From the NCBI GenBank assembly GCA_947490975.1, contig CANLHV010000037.1, positions 1 to 10,320 on the forward strand: a DNA stretch of 10,320 nucleotides, written 5' to 3'. This stretch comes from Acidimicrobiaceae bacterium. GTDB lineage: Bacteria; Actinomycetota; Acidimicrobiia; Acidimicrobiales; Ilumatobacteraceae. The notes under the pieces are model-generated. The model did no database searches, was not told the DNA's origin, and saw nothing but the letters and a program-made list of their open reading frames with translations. The translations under genes were made by a program, and so were the position numbers. Below are positions 5,816-10,320 of this stretch, one piece after another (the stretch's first letter is position 1; every line of letters begins with the position of its first letter).

Positions 5816-8023
5816 GAGCGGCGCCCATGCCATCGCTAAATGTTTTTTGCCGTGATCGACAAACTCGATTGTCGCTTCGGCTGATTCACCAGAGCCACGA
5901 ATGTTGATGATCACGCCTTCACCAAACGACGGATGTTCAACATCATCGCCGACTCTCAAACCCGAATTCGCACCAGTCAAGTCGCCAACTGCATCACCGT
6001 CGCGTCGATATTTAGGCACTGTCGCCCGAGTCCACTCAATTTTTCTGCCAGTGTTTTGATCGGGTCGCGGACGATAACCGCCACGACCTTCATCGGCGCC
6101 CGAATCTGTGCTTCCTTCGCGTTGCAACAGTTCGCTGGGTATTTCATCCAAGAAACGTGACGGTGGGTTGTACTGGGTTGAGCCATAAAGATTGCGACTC
6201 CAAGCGTGCGACAAAAATAGTTTTTGCTTCGCTCGTGTGATGCCCACATATGCCAAGCGACGCTCTTCTTCAAGTTCGTTTTGGTCAACTAGCGCGCGAC
6301 TGTGGGGAAAAATACCTTCTTCCATGCCGACGATGAAAACTGCCTCAAACTCGAGACCCTTGGCAGAGTGCAAAGTCATCAATGTGACATGGTTATCTGA
6401 ATCGAGTTGATCGGTGTCTGCGACTAGCGCAACTTGTTCTAAAAATTCGTCGACTTGCGTGAACTCGTTCGCACTGCCGATTAGTTCGGACAAGTTTTCA
6501 TATCGACCATCTGATTCAACAGTGCCCTCGGCCTGCAGTTCGCTCAAATAACCGCTGGCTTCTAGCGCATGACGCAACACTGGCCCTGGGCCTTGACCCA
6601 TTCGCGACTCGAGATCGTCGATTAATGCAACAAAACTGGCAATGCCTTTAGCGGCTGCAGCACCGATGCCAGCATCTGCCGTGCGACGCAAAGCAAGCGC
6701 AAACGCAATGTTTTCTTTAGTTGCATATGCATCGAGGCGATCAACAGTCGTGTCACCGATGCCACGCTTTGGCACGTTCAAAATTCGCTTCAGACTGACT
6801 TCATCAAGCGGGTTCGCCGCGCAGCGAATATATGCCAGAGCATCTTTGATTTCACGGCGATCATAGAAACGAGTGCCACCAATTACTTTGTAAGGCACGC
6901 CAGCCTGCATCAGGCTCTCTTCTAAAATTCGGCTCTGGGCATTGGTGCGATAGAAAACAGCCATCTCTCGCCACTCGTGCTCGTGACTCTTTTTCATTTT
7001 CGACAACTGCGAAATCACCCAATTTGCTTCGTGATATTCGTCGTCGGCATAAAACCGCACGACACGATCGCCCTTGCCGAGTTCAGTCCAAAGTTCTTTG
7101 GGCTTACGCTCGGCGTTGTTGGTTATTACTGCGTTAGCAGCATCCAAAATTGTTTGCGTGCTGCGATAGTTCTGCGCCAACACAACAACAGTTACTTCAG
7201 GAAACGCGGTTTCAAATTGCAGAATATTTCTGAAGTCAGCACCACGAAATCGATAAACAGACTGGTCGGTATCACCAACTACGCAAACGTTGTGATGAGC
7301 ATCAGCCAACATCAACACGATTTCGTTTTGGGCAATGTTCGTGTCTTGATATTCGTCGATCAAAATGTGTTCGAAGCGCTGTTGAAATTGCGCCAAAACA
7401 TCTTTGTGCTCGCGAAATAGTTTCACGGTGTTGATCAGCAAGTCGTCAAAGTCCATTGCGCCGGCTCTTAACAGTCGCGATTGATATTCGCGATAAATCT
7501 CTGCATATTTCGTGTCGAAAACATTGTCGGCGTTCAACAATGCCTGGTCTGGTGAAATCAATTCGTTTTTCCACAAACTGATTCGGGCGTGCACACCGCG
7601 CGCCGGAAACCGCTTGGCGTCTAATCCGCGATCGCGAACGACATAGCCCACCAGGCGCTGAGCGTCTGACTGATCGTAAATTGAAAATGTTTTCGGATAA
7701 CCAATCTGCTCGGCTTGCATGCGCAAAATTCGCACACACGCGGCGTGAAAAGTGCTCACCCACATTCGTTCGGCAACTTTGCCGACAAGTGCCTCGACTC
7801 GCTCGCGCATCTCACCAGCCGCCTTATTGGTGAAGGTAATCGCCAAAATTCGCATCGGGTGCGTGCCTTGATTGATTAGATGCGCGACGCGATGCGTCAA
7901 AACTCGAGTCTTGCCCGAACCCGCGCCCGCGACCACGAGCAACGGTCCGCTCGGGTGTAACACCGCGTCTTGCTGGTCGGGGTTGAGCGACGCTATATCT
8001 AATGACTTTTGCTCTGACACCAC
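5801..8023 (-). CDS. pcrA: ATP-dependent DNA helicase PcrA (UvrD/Rep family, superfamily 1)
   Basis: 3'-5' DNA helicase used in nucleotide-excision and transcription-coupled repair and in clearing replication obstacles; cytoplasmic. 740 residues, normal for PcrA. Seen in order: Q motif at Gln17 (LNPDQQDAV), Walker A AGAGSGKT at 32-39, motif Ia ITFTNKAAGEMRERV at 62-76, Walker B/motif II DEYQDTN at 223-229, motif III VVGDTDQSVYRFRG at 248-261, motif IV QNYRST at 284-289, motif V VTLMTLHSAKGLEFE at 546-560, and motif VI LAYVGITRAKQ at 590-600 with Arg597. After a low-complexity linker at about 635-690 comes a Tudor-like C-terminal domain (VGDDVEHPSFGEGVI from 691), which in PcrA/UvrD binds RNA polymerase. 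The start is one of two adjacent GTG codons (8023 or 8020). TAG at 8033-8035 closes the frame upstream, and TAGTCT lies 6 bases before the first GTG, so the transcript is probably leaderless. Divergent from yaaA across 63 bases. Confidence 0.96.
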   Translation of the reverse strand: MVSEQKSLDIASLNPDQQDAVLHPSGPLLVVAGAGSGKTRVLTHRVAHLINQGTHPMRILAITFTNKAAGEMRERVEALVGKVAERMWVSTFHAACVRILRMQAEQIGYPKTFSIYDQSDAQRLVGYVVRDRGLDAKRFPARGVHARISLWKNELISPDQALLNADNVFDTKYAEIYREYQSRLLRAGAMDFDDLLINTVKLFREHKDVLAQFQQRFEHILIDEYQDTNIAQNEIVLMLADAHHNVCVVGDTDQSVYRFRGADFRNILQFETAFPEVTVVVLAQNYRSTQTILDAANAVITNNAERKPKELWTELGKGDRVVRFYADDEYHEANWVISQLSKMKKSHEHEWREMAVFYRTNAQSRILEESLMQAGVPYKVIGGTRFYDRREIKDALAYIRCAANPLDEVSLKRILNVPKRGIGDTTVDRLDAYATKENIAFALALRRTADAGIGAAAAKGIASFVALIDDLESRMGQGPGPVLRHALEASGYLSELQAEGTVESDGRYENLSELIGSANEFTQVDEFLEQVALVADTDQLDSDNHVTLMTLHSAKGLEFEAVFIVGMEEGIFPHSRALVDQNELEEERRLAYVGITRAKQKLFLSHAWSRNLYGSTQYNPPSRFLDEIPSELLQREGSTDSGADEGRGGYRPRPDQNTGRKIEWTRATVPKYRRDGDAVGDLTGANSGLRVGDDVEHPSFGEGVIINIRGSGESAEATIEFVDHGKKHLAMAWAPLKKIN

Positions 8024-8029
8024 CCCTGC

Positions 8030-8035
8030 AGACTA
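8030..8035 (-). promoter_or_regulatory. Candidate -10 box of pcrA (leaderless)
   Basis: Minus-strand TAGTCT (TAnnnT) with a 6-base spacer to GTG 8023. The GGG touching the GTG is too close to act as a normal ribosome site, which also argues for a leaderless start. No convincing -35 is visible. Confidence 0.45.
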
Positions 8036-8074
8036 GGCGCACCGTATGCGACTATTACGTTGCGCGATCAGGCA

Positions 8075-8086
8075 GAATCTTGATTC
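8075..8086. repeat. Short perfect inverted repeat abutting the yaaA start codon
   Basis: GAATC and its complement GATTC separated by TT, ending on the base before ATG 8087. It lies where an operator would cover the transcription start of yaaA; its left half also overlaps GAATCT, a weak -10-like hexamer 6 bases from the ATG. Only ten paired bases, so it may be chance. Confidence 0.3.
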
Positions 8087-8824
8087 ATGGCTGCAGAGAA
8101 AAAACTAATAATTTTGCTCCCGCCGTCTGAAGGCAAGGCACTATCGGGCACGACTGGCACGAAGTTTGCAGAAACTAGTGGCGCTTTTGGCAAGTCACTC
8201 GGCAAACAACGCGCAAGTGTTATTGCAGCGTTGAAACAAGCGCACGGTGGGTCTGCAAAACTTCTTGGCGTTTCGGGCGCACATCTTGTGCGCGCCCAAC
8301 AAGCAAACATCGCTGTACGTGGCGCCAAAACTTTGCCTGCCTCGCATCGTTACACAGGCGTCGTTTGGGATCACCTTGATCTCAGTTCACTGCCTCTCGC
8401 GATGCAAAAAATCGCCGCCAAAAATATTGTCATCGTTTCTGGTTTGCTTGGTCTAGTTACGGCCGGCGACCCCACACCCGACTATCGCTTAAAAATCGGC
8501 GCAAGTCTCGCACCAATGGGCAAACTTTCGTCGTGGTGGCGAGACGAACTTTCGCGCTCGCTCAACAAATATTGCGCAGGTGCAGTCGTCATCAGCTTGC
8601 TGCCCCAAGAACATTCGGCGGCATTTATCGCCGACGAAAAAGCGATCAGCCAATTTCTGCACGTCGACCTGGCTACTAAATCTGGCAAGGCTGGCGGTCA
8701 CGATGCAAAGGCAGCCAAAGGTCGACTCGCCCGGCACCTGTTGCTAAGCCGAACCGACCCTGTTCAGGCCCTCAAGTCGTTCAAGGACCCGCAATTTAAA
8801 GTGCGAATCTTAAAGCAATTTTAA
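8087..8824 (+). CDS. yaaA: YaaA family (DUF328) peroxide-stress protein
   Basis: 245-residue cytoplasmic protein of the YaaA/DUF328 family. The E. coli member lowers free iron under hydrogen peroxide stress and so limits Fenton damage to DNA and proteins; the biochemical mechanism is poorly defined. Seen: the N-terminal signature LPPSEGKALSG at residues 11-21, the middle motif YTGVVWDHLD at 89-98, the family hallmark SGLLGLVTAGDPTPDYRLKIG at 118-138 (usually SGLYG followed by a PYRLEMG-type stretch), and the C-terminal AKAAKGRLARHLL at 207-219. Length is close to the usual 240-260. ATG 8087 is preferred because the conserved KLIILLPPSEGK begins a few residues later. It lacks a Shine-Dalgarno and is preceded directly by a small inverted repeat. 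It is divergent from pcrA, so two damage-related genes share a 63-base control region. Its last 15 bases overlap the end of the hydrolase gene on the other strand. Confidence 0.9.
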   Translation: MAAEKKLIILLPPSEGKALSGTTGTKFAETSGAFGKSLGKQRASVIAALKQAHGGSAKLLGVSGAHLVRAQQANIAVRGAKTLPASHRYTGVVWDHLDLSSLPLAMQKIAAKNIVIVSGLLGLVTAGDPTPDYRLKIGASLAPMGKLSSWWRDELSRSLNKYCAGAVVISLLPQEHSAAFIADEKAISQFLHVDLATKSGKAGGHDAKAAKGRLARHLLLSRTDPVQALKSFKDPQFKVRILKQF

Positions 8825-9538
8825 TTTCAAAAACTCAAGCACTCGCTGCACACCGAGTTCTTGGCGCTGTTCAGTCAAAACCGAGTGATCAGATTTTGCC
8901 GTTGAGTCAAACTCAACTGCTAAAAACGCATCGCCAAGCAGTTTGTGCAATTCGGCAAAACGCGTGCCGACAAGGCGATCACCTTTGTAACGCAGACCCA
9001 AAACCTGACAACCGGCTTGTGCTCGTTGCGTGATTCGGCGCCTGTCTTGCTCTGACAAATTGAGATCGGCCGAGCGTTTTGCGCCTAACGCAAACGGCAA
9101 ACTGGGCTGCGATAAAACTGGCGCCAACATAATGTCATCGACCATCATGCCGAGAGCAAAACCGCCGCTGAAGCACATGCCAACGGCCCCGACTCCTTTG
9201 CCACCAATTTCTGCGTGCAAATATTTTGCTAACGCCCGCAGCCAAGAGATGACCGGCGATGTTTTGTTCAGCGCCATCGTGGTGAACTCGCGCGAGATGC
9301 ATATCTTTGCCGCAGAACGTGCCATATATGTACCGCTCGGCGGTTGACCGAAGTTGCCGACCAACAATGGCATCACCACTGTGAAACCCGCGGCCACAAC
9401 TTCGTTAGCGAATTTTTCGACTGCTGGTGTAATGCCTGGTATCTCGTGAACGATAATTACCGCAGGTCCTGATCCTTTACGAAAAGTTTCGTGGGTTACA
9501 CCACGATCCGAAAACTTTGATTGCGACCAACCGTTCAT
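8810..9538 (-). CDS. Dienelactone hydrolase family protein (alpha/beta hydrolase)
   Basis: 242-residue cytoplasmic alpha/beta hydrolase of the dienelactone hydrolase family, which opens lactone or ester bonds by a cysteine nucleophile. Seen: VHEIPGI at residues 30-36 with Glu32 (the conserved acid that holds the resting Cys), the nucleophile elbow GMCFSGG at 120-126 with Cys122, Asp187 in the YKGDRLV segment and His218 in SDHSV, which together form a plausible complete Cys-Asp-His triad at family spacing. No signal peptide. Actinobacteria carry many such paralogues with unknown natural substrates, so a role in chloroaromatic breakdown should not be assumed. ATG 9538 has no ribosome site; TAAGTT lies 7 bases before it, suggesting a leaderless transcript separate from the NlpC/P60 gene that ends 35 bases upstream. 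The 3' end overlaps yaaA tail to tail by 15 bases. Confidence 0.88.
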   Translation of the reverse strand: MNGWSQSKFSDRGVTHETFRKGSGPAVIIVHEIPGITPAVEKFANEVVAAGFTVVMPLLVGNFGQPPSGTYMARSAAKICISREFTTMALNKTSPVISWLRALAKYLHAEIGGKGVGAVGMCFSGGFALGMMVDDIMLAPVLSQPSLPFALGAKRSADLNLSEQDRRRITQRAQAGCQVLGLRYKGDRLVGTRFAELHKLLGDAFLAVEFDSTAKSDHSVLTEQRQELGVQRVLEFLKLKLL

Positions 9539-9545
9539 CGCAACA

Positions 9546-9551
9546 AACTTA
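9546..9551 (-). promoter_or_regulatory. Candidate -10 box of the hydrolase gene (leaderless)
   Basis: Minus-strand TAAGTT (TAnnnT) with a 7-base spacer to ATG 9538. A second match, TAGGTT at 9557-9562, lies further up and would give a short leader. No Shine-Dalgarno is present in the 35-base gap. Confidence 0.4.
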
Positions 9552-9566
9552 CACCCAACCTACGTG

Positions 9567-9582
9567 CCGAAATTTATTTCGG
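9567..9582. repeat. Inverted repeat over the stop codon of the NlpC/P60 gene
   Basis: CCGAAAT at 9567-9573 and its exact complement at 9576-9582, separated by two bases and centred on the TAA stop. In RNA it would form a 6-pair hairpin with loop TTTA on either strand. No T run follows, so it is a poor intrinsic terminator; it may slow 3' decay or be a protein site. Confidence 0.35.
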
Positions 9583-10320
9583 TCGACCTACACCAGTTAC
9601 TTTTGACCAACTTACGGCGTAAACCTTTACGACGTCGCCGGTGCGTGGCGACGCAATCATCTGACCGTTACCCAAATACATGCCGACGTGTCCAACTGGG
9701 TTTCGCGTGAATATCAAGTCTCCTGGTTGAGCTGCACCAGTAGGAATTCTGGTCAGTGCCGCGTACTGCGAGCGCGAAGACCTCGGTATGCCTACACCGG
9801 CTTTCGACCACGCATAAACCATCAATCCAGAACAGTCGAATGCCACACCAGGCGAAAGAGCACCAAATTTATAAGTAACACCGAGTTGTGAGAGCGCTGC
9901 TTTTACCGCGGTGCCAGCCGCTGACGACGGTGCAGGAATATTCGAATACTTTGTCTTCATAAATTCTTTTGCGAGCCGTTCTGCATCTTCAAGCGCTGCT
10001 TTGGCGCGACGGCTTTGCTCATTGCGCAATAAGTCGCCAAGATCACGCAACGCTTGGGCCTGTCGCGCTGTATATACATTTGCACTCGACTCAGCAGCAG
10101 CGAGTCGCTTCTTCGCATAATCGGCGATGCCACCTGCACGAGTGCGCTGAGACTCGAGTTGTTTGCGTTCACGAGCAATATCTTCGATGATGCCCTGCAA
10201 TTCATCGAGGCCGCTCACGCCGGTGTTCAGGGCTACAGAAGTTAAATACGATCGACGAACTGCATCAGAAAGAGTGCCTGTCGAGCTCAAAATACTTGCC
10301 AAACTATTTGAAACTGATTT
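9574..10320 (-). CDS. NlpC/P60 peptidoglycan hydrolase with N-terminal coiled coil (5' end outside window)
   Basis: C-terminal 248 residues of a probable secreted cell-wall endopeptidase. The frame is open to the right edge (its first visible codons read KSVSNSLASILSS), so the start, signal peptide and part of the coiled coil are missing; an in-frame TTG at 10302 is not a credible start. Seen, numbering from the edge: a Glu/Arg/Ala-rich coiled coil at about 37-120, a short Ser/Ala/Pro linker, then the NlpC/P60 domain from about 135 with catalytic Cys163 in FDCSGLMVYAW, PGDLIF at 199-204, His211 in GHVGMYLGNG, and MIASPRTGDVVKV. The third polar catalytic position (Glu in RipA, His in Spr) appears to be Ala223. 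The architecture resembles RipA-type enzymes that cut stem peptides during cell separation, with the coiled coil as a regulatory arm. It is followed by the hydrolase gene after 35 bases. Confidence 0.92.
   Translation of the reverse strand, partial: KSVSNSLASILSSTGTLSDAVRRSYLTSVALNTGVSGLDELQGIIEDIARERKQLESQRTRAGGIADYAKKRLAAAESSANVYTARQAQALRDLGDLLRNEQSRRAKAALEDAERLAKEFMKTKYSNIPAPSSAAGTAVKAALSQLGVTYKFGALSPGVAFDCSGLMVYAWSKAGVGIPRSSRSQYAALTRIPTGAAQPGDLIFTRNPVGHVGMYLGNGQMIASPRTGDVVKVYAVSWSKVTGVGRPK

Noticed and set aside
10300..10302. TTG at 10302 as the start of the NlpC/P60 gene
   Set aside because: The frame stays open to the window edge with coiled-coil-like sequence, and a secreted enzyme needs a signal peptide, which is not visible; the gene is cut by the edge.
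1..10320. Phage, insertion sequence, CRISPR, tRNA/rRNA or defence-system content
   Set aside because: I looked for transposase or integrase motifs, repeat-spacer patterns, long repeats and tRNA-like ends and saw none; every large frame is explained by chromosomal housekeeping or hypothetical genes.

Overview
The window reads as a chromosomal, housekeeping stretch from a bacterium of the phylum Actinomycetota. Supporting signs are a type-2 malate dehydrogenase very like the mycobacterial enzyme, the association of a PcrA helicase, a small B12-binding mutase-type subunit and sucC-sucD (a neighbourhood also found in Streptomyces), a coiled-coil NlpC/P60 hydrolase, and start sites that look leaderless (a TAnnnT box 6-7 bases before the start codon). 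Base composition is close to balanced by eye, low for this phylum, so a streamlined aquatic lineage such as freshwater or marine Acidimicrobiia is plausible. That placement is inference.

Layout from left to right: mdh (minus, its 3' end runs off the left edge), a membrane acyltransferase-3/SGNH protein, sucD, sucC and a B12-binding subunit. All five are on the minus strand with gaps of 1-23 bases, so they probably form one transcription unit starting at about 5290. Divergently, 19 bases away, a plus-strand gene encodes a small single-pass membrane protein whose soluble part resembles a degenerate Rieske domain. It converges on pcrA (minus), with an AT-rich two-way terminator candidate between them. 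Divergent from pcrA is yaaA (plus), which converges and overlaps by 15 bases with a dienelactone-hydrolase-family gene (minus). A 5'-truncated NlpC/P60 cell-wall hydrolase gene (minus) fills the right edge. Coding density is very high and no gene-free stretch exceeds 65 bases.

Functionally, the left cluster is coherent. A B12-dependent acyl-CoA mutase pathway produces succinyl-CoA, SucCD converts it to succinate with nucleotide formation, and Mdh works later in the same cycle. The odd member is the acyltransferase between sucD and mdh, which probably O-acetylates a cell-surface polymer. The right part holds DNA repair (PcrA), peroxide stress (YaaA), a hydrolase and a peptidoglycan enzyme.

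I see no phage, transposon, CRISPR, tRNA, rRNA or defence island. The most interesting points are a compact symmetric bidirectional promoter candidate in the 19-base gap at 5289-5307, the Rieske-like membrane protein of unknown role, an alanine where NlpC/P60 enzymes usually carry a third polar catalytic residue, and a split between leaderless first genes and Shine-Dalgarno-led internal genes.
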